DNA from: Candidatus Omnitrophota bacterium | Lineage (GTDB): Bacteria > Omnitrophota > Gorgyraeia > 2-02-FULL-51-18 > JAGOUK01 | Assembly (NCBI GenBank): GCA_020058965.1 | Contig: JAGVCY010000208.1 | Span: forward strand, 1 to 8,416 | Direction of reading: 5' to 3' | Length of the DNA stretch: 8,416 nt | Shown here: positions 1 through 7,595 of the stretch, piece by piece | Position numbering within the stretch: the first letter of the stretch is position 1 | Layout of the letters: each line of letters starts with the position of its first letter | The notes under the pieces: generated by a model | What the model was told of the DNA's origin: nothing | Seen by the model: the letters and a program-made list of their open reading frames with translations, nothing else | Database searches by the model: none | Program-made: the position numbers and the translations under genes

Positions 1-2
1 AA

Positions 3-3000
3 CCTTGGGCCGCGCTCCGCCGTTATGCCCGGCATATCCCGGAATCCGTGCGTAAAGATCTGCGCGAGCTCGCCGGTTGGCGTGGACTGGTCGGACTGCT
101 CCAGGGAATGATGCAGGATGAAGACATCAATCTTCACAGCCGGAAGTACATAGTCAAAGCCGTCGCGGCGATCGGCGAATGGGCCTCTGCCGGCAAAGTC
201 GGCGAAAAACGCGATTTGCGGCTTTTATCCGAGCAGTTTATTTCCGCGGCCTTGGGGGGTGCGAAGGGATTTGCCGCCGCACCGGGAGACGCTAACAAAT
301 GGTTCGAGGATGCCCGTAAGCTTATCGAAGTTTGGAACGGAGAATTTGTTTCCGGAAAGAAAGGAGTAGCCGCCAAGGCGCTCGAAGATATGGCGCGGGC
401 GCTTACCAGCCGGCAGGCGAGCCAGCGGCGTATTGACCGTGCTGACCGATCCGCCGCCCAAGCGGCTTTTACCGAACTTCATATTCTCGGACTCATGAAC
501 GAATCCGGTCGCATCCTAAGAGAGCTCCACGAGTTCACGGAGCCGGATCCGGCGGAGAAAAAACCGGATCCGTCCCAAGTTTTATCCCAAGCATTGGCCA
601 AACTGACCGTCTTACAAGTTGCCGTTCAAGCCGAGCGGGAGGATATTCCGGCCGCCGAAGCGGGGATCCGTCGTCTCATGGCGCCCGGCCTCGACCGCGC
701 CGGCCGCGTGCTCGCGGAAGCGATTTTTTTAACACAAGAAGAACAAGAGAAGAATCCCGCCGACCCCGCCGGATTTGTTCGCGACCGCATTCTGCCGCGT
801 TTGGCGGTTTTTCAGCAGGACTTGTTGAACGCCCGCGCCGTGCGCGTCCGCCTTTCTCTACGGCCGGCAAAGGGGGCAAGCCAAACCCGCGTGATCTATG
901 CCGAACCCAATCGGACCGGCCTCGGCATCCGTGTCGGCGATATCCTTATGTCACAAGGCCTGAATGCTTCCGACTGGAGTATCACCACGCGCACATCCGC
1001 CCAGACCCAACCGCAAACCCTCGGCGCCGAATCCCTGTTGGGCGCCGCCAATCCTTCAGTCGACCTCCTCCTCCGTCCGGCCGGCGGAGCGCGGTTGGCG
1101 GACGGTGAATCTAAGCGGCAATACGCGAGGCGCCTGCAGCAACTGCCGGACGGGGAGCGGCGGGTCGAAAGGGTGAAGAAAGCCATTCGTGATTTGAATC
1201 AAACGCTGGAAGAAAATGGCCTGAGACTCACCTACGATCTGTTGGGAGCCGCACACAGTTGGTATGTGGACGCGACGAACATTCCGATCTTTAATGGCGT
1301 GGATCTTGTCACGCTGGAATTGCCCCGGCATTGGAAAAATATGCCCAATGTATTTTGGCGATCGGTACTCGAGCGATACGATAGGGATAAGCCGAAACTT
1401 GGATTATTTGGGGTGAACAATATGGGAAATGTTCGAGCGGCGCGTCATCGGCTTATACATTCAAATTTGATGGTGATGTCGAGAGAGCCAACGAAGATCG
1501 TCAATATTTCAAAAAGTGCTTCATGGCCGATGTCTGCCCTGGGAGGCTCGGGCGCCGAGGTCGTGGACATTGAATCATTATGGAGTCGGCTGAAGACCGA
1601 CGCTAGGGCGGAGTTTGATTCAAGGGGAATGACTCAAGTCAGTCCGGAGGATAATCCGTTCGGCCGGACCCGACTGATCATCATAAAAGATCCTCATGAA
1701 TCTCTGCTGCGTCTCCAAGGTCTCCTGATGGAGGCGCTAGGTCCGCTATTTGACCGGTATCAATACGCGGAGATCGACAGGAGCCGCTTCGTCGCTTTTT
1801 GGCTGATAGAGCCCATGTTGATGGTCGCCAACGATTTGGATCAAGTCGAGGAAGCTTTGAAGCGCCTCAGACAGGGCGTTGAGCGCTATTCCGGCGAAGC
1901 CAAGACCTTGAGGGCGCTGCATGTCGGAGGGATGTATCACAATCACTTGCTTGAGAAGCTATTCGGACTTGAGACCGCGGATCGTCTGGATGTTCATCTC
2001 CAATGGGACGGGCGCATCCTGACCCATCCGGAGGATCGGGGATATCCTTCGTTTATGTTCGACGACCTGAAGGGCATCGCCGGCCATATTCGAGTTCGAG
2101 GAGGAGAGGTCGTCATGGACACGGACTATTTTGATCAATATTTATCCGGAATCCTGAAGGATCACGAACCATATTTTGAACGGCTCATCATGCAAAAACG
2201 GATATTTAGAGGTTCCTTTATCGGCCGCACCGACGCGCGGATCGATCTGCATATGCTATTAAGCCAGTGGAGTGAATATTTGTCTCAAATGCTCCCGCTT
2301 GACCGACTGCGGGCAATTTATTTCGAATGGATTGAACAACCGAGCCATGCGTACAGCGCGTCCTTGTCGCTGATGATTCAGGCGATGCTGGCCGGGGTCG
2401 ATTTAATGGAGGATGAAGCGTTTAAAAAAATTAAAGCATGGATGGAGCGCTTGGAGGAGATAAGCCCTTATTTGTTCCGTTTCCAACAAGTGATTCGATC
2501 AAGCCTCTCTGGTAGCCAACCGCACTCTTGGTGGTTCGATACCGATAACTTTAAACCCGACGCTCTCCCTGACGGCGGTCAACGGACAGGGTCGAATGAT
2601 CTTCAGGCCGCGCGGTTGGCGGGGGAGAAGGAGGGCGGGGATGGGGAGTCGGGAAGCGCGGCCGATGAGCGGGAACGCGTCACCCTTGGAATGATCGTAA
2701 ATTTAGCCGTAAGCAGGGTTAAATTGTTTTTCTTCGTCTCAATACTCTTACCTCTTACTAGAGCCGCAAGAGTTTTGGGGTGGTCGCCAGACCCGAGGGT
2801 CGATGCGAAGCTTTTTGTGCGACGGTTGGCGCTTGATCCGGGCGCGGAGGTTCTGGAGATCGGTCCTGGCAGTGACGGCTTATGGGGGATGGTGCTCGCC
2901 GACGCTGGCGCCAAAGTGATCGCGATCGACCACCGGACGCCCGATGTTGATCTTCATGCCAAATTTAAGCGCAACTTTCCTACCGCTCCAGGTTCCGGAA

Positions 3001-5774
3001 ATGGGCGCTACCGGGTCATTCACCAAGATTACTTGCGGCGGAATTTTGGCAGATCAAAGATTAGCGTCATCATTGCGCGGAATGTTTTGGACAGCCCCGA
3101 AGGGACCTTTAACTTCAAGGATAAGGACCGAGAACCCATGATCCAAAAGATCGCCAAGGAAGTGTCGGTCGGAGGGTGGCTGATCCTGAGCTCACTGTAC
3201 GAGCACGACACCATGCGCGATCTTGTCAGAAAAACCTTGGCCGCGGAGGGGATCCAATACGAGGAGATCCCAGCCAAAGGCTTCATGCCGGTGCCGAGCA
3301 GATTTTTTAGATTGGTCGATTTTTTGGCGAATCAAAAATACTTCATCCTTCGCATAACCTCCAAACCCGCCCAACTCAACGGCGCGCGGTTGGCGCAAAG
3401 CGAATTAAGCAAAAAAATAGCCCAAGGCGTTATGAAGGTGGTCGTGCAAATAGGAGAATTAAGACCCAAAGCCATTTTGGTTGGTGGTGCGTCCGGCATC
3501 ACGATCGAACTTTTAAAATTCGGTTGGACCCGGGCAAAAGAATTGGAGCTCGTTCAAGGGGATCTGCCTCACCTGATCCAGTTTGACTCTCAGGCGAATC
3601 AAAAAATGTACCTTGATCAGGAAACGCCGATGACAGCCGAAGCGCGCTCTGAATTTATCGCGAGCCAATTTAAAAACAAAATTCCTCCGGAGAGTCCGAC
3701 CTATTATTTTAAGAACGGCACATTCGTTTATCTGGATGATTATGTCGAGAGGGCGACCAAGTTTGCGTTGTTGGAGCAATATTTTAAATCAACCGCGCAA
3801 AAACATCCTGACTTGTCGGCGATTTCTAATACAAAATTTATGGCCTTCACTCAATTTCCGCATTCGGGAAGCCGCCCCTTTAAATTTGATAATTACTTGG
3901 TCGGCGTAGCAGATGAAGCATCCGCGGGAGCGTTGAATGATCTCAATAAAAACAAGCCGTCCCCGGTAGCGCTGGATAGTTTAAGCGATGCCATCAACAC
4001 CTACGCCCCCGCCGCGCGGATGGCTGTGGGGTTGTCGGATGAGGAGATCATGGAATATGCGGAAAGCGTGCGAAGGCTTTTCTTACAAGCCCAAGCCGGA
4101 AGTGACAATTTGGAGTTATCCGCGCGAGCGGCGGCTCAAATGATGGAGCGAGAAAGCGTAACCTTGGCGGACCGGAAGCTCATTATTGGCATTATTATGC
4201 GTGATCATGCCGATGAACAAATAAACGCGACCAAAACTCGATTGGGGCAGACCCTGAAGCGATATTTAAACCATTTCAGAATCCATGGATCAAATATGAG
4301 GGAGTTAACGGCGTTGGTCGATGAAAAACGCTTCCCCAGTCCGCAGTCGGGTAAGGGCGCCGCCGAGAACCCGAGCAATGATCCGTTCTTTGTCGCAAGA
4401 GAACTCACATTTACAGATCCCAACGGCATGCACGGCCCCCCGAGTGTCAATACACACAATCTTTCAAAGAGTTTGCTCAGAGATCATGGCATCCAGGTCA
4501 GGATCAGAGCCGTAGACTCAGATACGATATTCGACACCCGGGAGCCGATCGACCTCATCGGTTCGGCGATAGGGCCGGGGACCAAGCTTCGCGTTTTGAT
4601 CATAGGCGCCAAGGATCAGCCAGCCGCCGATTGGGCAGCCGACCTGATGACGCGTTTTTTGAAGGACAACGACGCTCTCGAAAGCATGTTCCCCCAAGCA
4701 TATATGGTAGAGATCCTGAGCAAAAGACCCGCCCGCCAAGGTGCGCGGATGGCGCAGAGAGACGCCAAAAAAACAGCCGCAAAGGCGCCATCTTCGATCG
4801 TTGGTTTGTCCGGTCCTATGGATGGGGCGCGACTTACGGTCGAGCTGGATCCGGAGTTTGTGGCGGGGATACGGCCGATGGCCGGCGTGGAGATCGCGGT
4901 GGAGCTGGGCGGGGAGGAGCCGGCGATCGTTTCGTTTGGTGAAGGGGATGCGGCGGGAACGATCACGGTTTTTATCAATGGGGAAAAGTGGAAAGAAATT
5001 CCGACCCGCGAAAGGACACGCGAGAATAAGGCGGTCATCAAACAATCGGATCTGATGCTGGCTTTGGATGAGGCTGAGGCTAAAATTGGAACACCGGCGG
5101 ACGGAACTACGGCGCGGGCGGTTGAAGCGTATTTGTATTTAAGCAGTTATCTGGGCGGAAAAAATGAAGCGCCGCTGACGGAAGAAGCCCAGCACGCAGT
5201 TCTCGCGGACCTGTTGGGCAGCGTGATGTCCCGCAAAGGAGAGTACAAGGCGGTTCACTTGATCGGCGGCACCCCCGCTCAGCGAGCAATGGCGGACGGC
5301 ATCATCGCCGCGTCCAAGGGCCGACCGGTCGCACTAGGATTTTTTATAAAATCCCGAAAGATGCTTTATGCCGACGCCCCTCAAGTTCATCTGGCCGCGG
5401 GCAGTTACTTTTTAAAACGTCCCCAGCTCCGGCGAATCGCCAAACGGAGATTTGTCGCGACGGCCGGTCCGGACTTTGATCGGACGGCGAATACGATGAA
5501 TCTCATCGCGTTCAATCCCGTCTTTTCGCTGATCGAAATGATCGGCGCGATCGACGAACTGTCGTTTGGCGACCCCGGATTCGGAGCGGCTTATGAATTC
5601 TTCAAGCGGCTGACCGGACACGATCTGACCGCGGAAGAATTCATGGCTTTTCTCAAGGGCGATCCGGCCGCCGTCACCAAATATTCCGTCCCCCCGATCT
5701 TGCGCGGGGTCGACACGGCCCTTGTCCTCCGCTCCGCCCTCCTCCGCTCCCGCATGACCCAGCGCTCCGCCTAA
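3..5774 (+). CDS. Giant multidomain (polyprotein-like) protein, 5' partial
   Basis: I do not recognise this protein as a whole. The frame is open from base 3, so the gene starts upstream. The GTG at 48 is only the first start-like codon seen and is used here as residue 1; the C-terminus is residue 1908. Layout: 1-346 mostly helical, charged, unassigned; 352-853 unassigned mixed segment; about 880-910 hydrophobic stretch; about 915-1105 class I SAM methyltransferase fold; 1117-1321 unassigned; 1327-1450 helical; about 1452-1550 HPr-like domain; 1598-1908 unassigned C-terminal domain. Short (G/A)AR(L/M)(A/T) motifs at about 347, 854, 1112, 1322, 1565 and 1593 fall in Pro/Gln/Lys/Gly-rich linkers between these blocks. 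No signal peptide or convincing transmembrane helix is visible in this part, so a cytoplasmic location is inferred. The function is unknown. The fusion of a methyltransferase with a PTS-type domain suggests a scaffold or regulatory polyprotein, but that is a guess. Confidence 0.85.
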   Translation, partial: PWAALRRYARHIPESVRKDLRELAGWRGLVGLLQGMMQDEDINLHSRKYIVKAVAAIGEWASAGKVGEKRDLRLLSEQFISAALGGAKGFAAAPGDANKWFEDARKLIEVWNGEFVSGKKGVAAKALEDMARALTSRQASQRRIDRADRSAAQAAFTELHILGLMNESGRILRELHEFTEPDPAEKKPDPSQVLSQALAKLTVLQVAVQAEREDIPAAEAGIRRLMAPGLDRAGRVLAEAIFLTQEEQEKNPADPAGFVRDRILPRLAVFQQDLLNARAVRVRLSLRPAKGASQTRVIYAEPNRTGLGIRVGDILMSQGLNASDWSITTRTSAQTQPQTLGAESLLGAANPSVDLLLRPAGGARLADGESKRQYARRLQQLPDGERRVERVKKAIRDLNQTLEENGLRLTYDLLGAAHSWYVDATNIPIFNGVDLVTLELPRHWKNMPNVFWRSVLERYDRDKPKLGLFGVNNMGNVRAARHRLIHSNLMVMSREPTKIVNISKSASWPMSALGGSGAEVVDIESLWSRLKTDARAEFDSRGMTQVSPEDNPFGRTRLIIIKDPHESLLRLQGLLMEALGPLFDRYQYAEIDRSRFVAFWLIEPMLMVANDLDQVEEALKRLRQGVERYSGEAKTLRALHVGGMYHNHLLEKLFGLETADRLDVHLQWDGRILTHPEDRGYPSFMFDDLKGIAGHIRVRGGEVVMDTDYFDQYLSGILKDHEPYFERLIMQKRIFRGSFIGRTDARIDLHMLLSQWSEYLSQMLPLDRLRAIYFEWIEQPSHAYSASLSLMIQAMLAGVDLMEDEAFKKIKAWMERLEEISPYLFRFQQVIRSSLSGSQPHSWWFDTDNFKPDALPDGGQRTGSNDLQAARLAGEKEGGDGESGSAADERERVTLGMIVNLAVSRVKLFFFVSILLPLTRAARVLGWSPDPRVDAKLFVRRLALDPGAEVLEIGPGSDGLWGMVLADAGAKVIAIDHRTPDVDLHAKFKRNFPTAPGSGNGRYRVIHQDYLRRNFGRSKISVIIARNVLDSPEGTFNFKDKDREPMIQKIAKEVSVGGWLILSSLYEHDTMRDLVRKTLAAEGIQYEEIPAKGFMPVPSRFFRLVDFLANQKYFILRITSKPAQLNGARLAQSELSKKIAQGVMKVVVQIGELRPKAILVGGASGITIELLKFGWTRAKELELVQGDLPHLIQFDSQANQKMYLDQETPMTAEARSEFIASQFKNKIPPESPTYYFKNGTFVYLDDYVERATKFALLEQYFKSTAQKHPDLSAISNTKFMAFTQFPHSGSRPFKFDNYLVGVADEASAGALNDLNKNKPSPVALDSLSDAINTYAPAARMAVGLSDEEIMEYAESVRRLFLQAQAGSDNLELSARAAAQMMERESVTLADRKLIIGIIMRDHADEQINATKTRLGQTLKRYLNHFRIHGSNMRELTALVDEKRFPSPQSGKGAAENPSNDPFFVARELTFTDPNGMHGPPSVNTHNLSKSLLRDHGIQVRIRAVDSDTIFDTREPIDLIGSAIGPGTKLRVLIIGAKDQPAADWAADLMTRFLKDNDALESMFPQAYMVEILSKRPARQGARMAQRDAKKTAAKAPSSIVGLSGPMDGARLTVELDPEFVAGIRPMAGVEIAVELGGEEPAIVSFGEGDAAGTITVFINGEKWKEIPTRERTRENKAVIKQSDLMLALDEAEAKIGTPADGTTARAVEAYLYLSSYLGGKNEAPLTEEAQHAVLADLLGSVMSRKGEYKAVHLIGGTPAQRAMADGIIAASKGRPVALGFFIKSRKMLYADAPQVHLAAGSYFLKRPQLRRIAKRRFVATAGPDFDRTANTMNLIAFNPVFSLIEMIGAIDELSFGDPGFGAAYEFFKRLTGHDLTAEEFMAFLKGDPAAVTKYSVPPILRGVDTALVLRSALLRSRMTQRSA
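2682..3365 (+). other. Class I SAM-dependent methyltransferase domain within the giant protein
   Basis: This covers residues about 879-1106 of the giant protein (numbered from the GTG at 48). The glycine-rich SAM-binding motif I reads VLEIGPGSDG at 935-944. The acidic residue ending strand 2 is D961 in KVIAIDH, where it would contact the ribose of SAM. A motif III-like HQDY has D994, and a motif IV-like strand ISVIIARNVLD starts near 1005. A later GGWLILSS strand fits the usual post-motif IV strand. The order and spacing match the Rossmann-like methyltransferase fold. The substrate cannot be read from the sequence. The domain is preceded by a hydrophobic, locally AT-rich stretch (about 880-910) and followed directly by the third GARLA motif, so its C-terminal boundary is sharp. 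Confidence 0.75.
4395..4706 (+). other. HPr-like (PTS phosphocarrier) domain within the giant protein
   Basis: This covers residues about 1450-1553. The start resembles the HPr active-site region: a strand, then DPNGMHGPPS, against the family pattern NGLHxRPA. His1462 aligns with the phosphorylated His15 of HPr. The next key residue, Arg17, is replaced by Pro1464. Further on, IDLIGSAIGPGTKLRVLIIG aligns with the HPr segment around Ser46 and the following strand (KSLFKLQTLGL...GTVVTISA in Escherichia coli). A final amphipathic helix, WAADLMTRFLKDND, is also as expected. Length and secondary-structure order fit a full HPr fold of about 90 residues plus a short tail. Retained His with lost Arg suggests either altered phosphotransfer or a structural role only. 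The assignment rests on motif alignment by eye. Confidence 0.65.
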
Positions 5775-5885
5775 CCGAGATTATTGCATTTTGTGATAAC
5801 CACTAAGCCGGTGACATAGGACGCTTCGCGGTTGTCAGTTTGGCTCTGTAACCCAAAGCTTCTGTCGCGCTTACCCTCAATCGTT

Positions 5886-5891
5886 TATACT
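5886..5891 (+). promoter_or_regulatory. Possible -10 box upstream of the TPR-like gene
   Basis: TATACT lies six bases before the ATG at 5898. A start site at the usual distance would fall on or next to that ATG, giving a leaderless transcript. No good -35 hexamer is seen at 16-18 bases upstream; TTGTCA at 5832-5837 is too far away. The 123-base gap after the giant gene leaves room for a promoter here and shows no clear Rho-independent terminator. The evidence is the hexamer and position only. Confidence 0.3.
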
Positions 5892-5897
5892 GTCGGG

Positions 5898-6251
5898 ATG
5901 AAACACGCCTCCGCAAGATTGGTTTTGACTTGTATTCTCGTTAGCGCGGCTGCCATGACGGCGACCGAGGCGGGCGCGTTTAGCCGTGGGTTGGCGAGCA
6001 AGGTTCGATCGATGCGGGACAACGCTTACATCGAGCGGTTGACCCGCGCGAAAGAGGCCTATGCGGCGGGCGACTACCGCAAATGCGCGCAAGAAGCGGA
6101 AGCGGCTTTTCAGCATGCCGATACGGATGAAAAAGCGACCCCGCTCCATAAATTCCTGGCCGCCTGCTACACCAAGCTTAAGAACCCCGCCGCCGCTTCG
6201 GTTCATCTAAAATGGCTCGCCGACCACGGAACCCCGGCCCCGCAAAGTTGA
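5898..6251 (+). CDS. Small exported TPR-like protein
   Basis: This encodes 117 residues. The ATG at 5898 is chosen over a TTG at 5832 because it places a typical Sec signal peptide at the N-terminus: basic residues H3 and R7, a hydrophobic core at 8-20, and an A-x-A cleavage site ending at A27 (EAGA before FSRG). No convincing lipobox is present: C12 sits inside the hydrophobic core and follows Thr. The mature part holds one to two TPR-like helical hairpins, AKEAYAAGDYRKCAQEAEAAF at 51-71 and KFLAACYTKLKNPAAASVHL at 85-104, with the A/G/Y/A spacing usual for TPR motifs. A periplasmic protein-binding role is inferred from that fold; the partner is unknown. No strong Shine-Dalgarno site precedes the ATG. 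It is the first gene of a tight cluster and ends about eight bases before the preferred start of the radical SAM gene. Confidence 0.7.
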   Translation: MKHASARLVLTCILVSAAAMTATEAGAFSRGLASKVRSMRDNAYIERLTRAKEAYAAGDYRKCAQEAEAAFQHADTDEKATPLHKFLAACYTKLKNPAAASVHLKWLADHGTPAPQS

Positions 6252-6259
6252 CCCGTTCC

Positions 6260-7585
6260 ATGCCGTCCAAACGATTTGAGCTTGTGTTCGCTGACAAGAC
6301 GGGGAAGGTGTTTAACTTTCCGGGCTTGCGGCCGGCGGGCATGAAGGCGGGGATGTTATTTGAGCTGGAGGACGCTCCGCTCGTGCGACTGCCGGATTCA
6401 AGCGAACTTTTTATGCTGCCGGACCGGATGCCCGTGGGGTTTGACCCGGAGACGGGGAAGCAAGTCACGCTCGACATGGACCCCTATTCCAAACAGGCGG
6501 AACCGTGCTTCGCGGTCGCCGCTTTTGTGCCGCCCGGTTACACGCTGACGCACAATGCCGCTTACAGGCAGCTTGCGGACGATGCCCGCGCGCTCCCGCT
6601 TTTTGCCTACGGTGCGTGCCTTTATTCGGAAGGACATTTTTATGTGGCGGCGGTGCGGGTGGATCACGATGTGCGCCATGACGACAAATACCTCGCGCCC
6701 CGCAGTGTGCTCAAAGGCGTCGCTGAAGTCAAAAAGCTTTTTCCCAAGAACCGTCTGGTCACGCAGTTGGAAACCTGTGCGACGGTGAATGGCTGCGCGA
6801 ACGCGAAAAACTTTTTTCTAGGCCGCATCGAAGCACCCGTGCCGACCTCGCCCGTGTGCAACGCGCAGTGCCAGGGCTGCATTTCGCTCCAACCGGAAAA
6901 CCGCGATTTTCCATCCACCCAAAAGCGCATCTCGTTCAAGCCCGACCCGGAAGAAATCGCCGAACTCGCGCTGCATCACTTCACGAACGAGAAAAACCCG
7001 GTCGTCAGCTTCGGCCAGGGCTGTGAAGGGGAGCCGACGCTCGCGGTCGATGTGATCGAAAAAGCCATCCGGCTGATCCGCAAACAGACCTCCAAAGGTT
7101 TTATCAATGTGAATTCGAACGCCAGCCGGCCGCAGGCGCTGGGTCGGCTTTTTGACGCGGGACTCACGCATGTACGCGTCAGCTTGAACAGTGTCCGTGA
7201 TCCATATTATTCGCGCTACTATCAGCCCAAGGGCTATTCGTTCGCGGATGTCACGGAATCGGTTCGGACGGCCAAGCGGCATCAGGGTTTTGTTTCGCTC
7301 AATTATCTGTCGATGCCCGGGTTCACGGACAGCCGTGAGGAATCGGACGCGCTCGTTCAATTTGTCGGCGGCACAGGTGTCGACATGATCCAATGGCGTA
7401 ATTTAAATTATGACCCGATTCGGTACTTCCGCGAACTTGGGCTTGAAGGCGCGAGGCCAGAACTTCTCGGTATGGAAAACGCCATTGACCGTGTGCGCAA
7501 AGCTTTTCCGGCCATGCGCTGCGGTTATTTCAACCCCCGTCCGGGAACACGCCCCGCATCCCAAGCGAATAAAAATTTGGTGTAA
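6260..7585 (+). CDS. Radical SAM protein of unknown substrate
   Basis: This encodes 441 residues from the ATG at 6260. The iron-sulfur motif CX3CX2C is present as PVCNAQCQGC with Cys200, Cys204 and Cys207, which would bind the 4Fe-4S cluster that cleaves S-adenosylmethionine. Downstream, SFGQGCEGEPTL (Cys255, Glu258) occupies the place of the family's GGEP motif. NVNSNAS (283-289) and HVRVSLNSVRDPYYSRYYQP (304-323) are typical later barrel strands. About 195 residues precede the motif, an unusually long N-terminal domain that I do not recognise. Extra cysteines at 173, 179, 255 and 421 might bind an auxiliary cluster, but this is not shown. An in-frame ATG at 6212 would add 16 basic, low-complexity residues overlapping the previous gene by 40 bases; the later start is preferred because recognisable folded sequence begins there. 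Neither start has a clear Shine-Dalgarno site. The substrate cannot be inferred. Confidence 0.87.
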   Translation: MPSKRFELVFADKTGKVFNFPGLRPAGMKAGMLFELEDAPLVRLPDSSELFMLPDRMPVGFDPETGKQVTLDMDPYSKQAEPCFAVAAFVPPGYTLTHNAAYRQLADDARALPLFAYGACLYSEGHFYVAAVRVDHDVRHDDKYLAPRSVLKGVAEVKKLFPKNRLVTQLETCATVNGCANAKNFFLGRIEAPVPTSPVCNAQCQGCISLQPENRDFPSTQKRISFKPDPEEIAELALHHFTNEKNPVVSFGQGCEGEPTLAVDVIEKAIRLIRKQTSKGFINVNSNASRPQALGRLFDAGLTHVRVSLNSVRDPYYSRYYQPKGYSFADVTESVRTAKRHQGFVSLNYLSMPGFTDSREESDALVQFVGGTGVDMIQWRNLNYDPIRYFRELGLEGARPELLGMENAIDRVRKAFPAMRCGYFNPRPGTRPASQANKNLV

Positions 7586-7595
7586 AGGCAGGAAT

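Larger units (their letters stand above)
1086..4838 (+). repeat. Six dispersed (G/A)AR(L/M)(A/T) linker motifs in the giant protein
   Basis: Five-codon copies lie at 1086-1100 (GARLA), 2607-2621 (AARLA), 3381-3395 (GARLA), 4011-4025 (AARMA), 4740-4754 (GARMA) and 4824-4838 (GARLT). The first five share the DNA core GCGCGG(T/A)TGGC, including synonymous positions; the sixth has diverged codons (GCG CGA CTT ACG). Copies three and five have a longer common context: a terminal beta strand, then SKPAQLNGARLAQ or SKRPARQGARMAQ, then a lysine-rich helix. Copies three and five follow the methyltransferase and HPr-like domains respectively, so the motif marks domain ends. The role is unknown: flexible linker, proteolytic site or relic of domain shuffling are all possible. 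Confidence 0.7.

Noticed and set aside
543..572. Two nearby CCGGATCCG copies
   Set aside because: They encode a repeated PDP in a Pro-rich linker (EPDPAEKKPDPS); a chance or linker duplication is enough to explain them.
4518..5045. Longest antisense open frame (175 residues) opposite the giant gene
   Set aside because: It is composition-driven: Arg/Pro/His-rich with no motif, and lies wholly opposite a well-structured coding frame that includes part of the HPr-like domain.
5831..5853. Bulged hairpin GGTT-CAG / CTG-AACC in the gap after the giant gene
   Set aside because: The stem is short and interrupted and has no T-run, so it does not support a terminator call.
5832..5897. TTG start that would extend the TPR-like protein by 22 residues
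   Set aside because: It would bury the signal peptide behind a non-conserved leader; the ATG at 5898 gives a standard Sec signal.
7410..7595. Upstream extension of the tadA frame
   Set aside because: It overlaps the radical SAM gene, has no TadA-like sequence, and the ATG at 7596 has a Shine-Dalgarno site and aligns with the family N-terminus.
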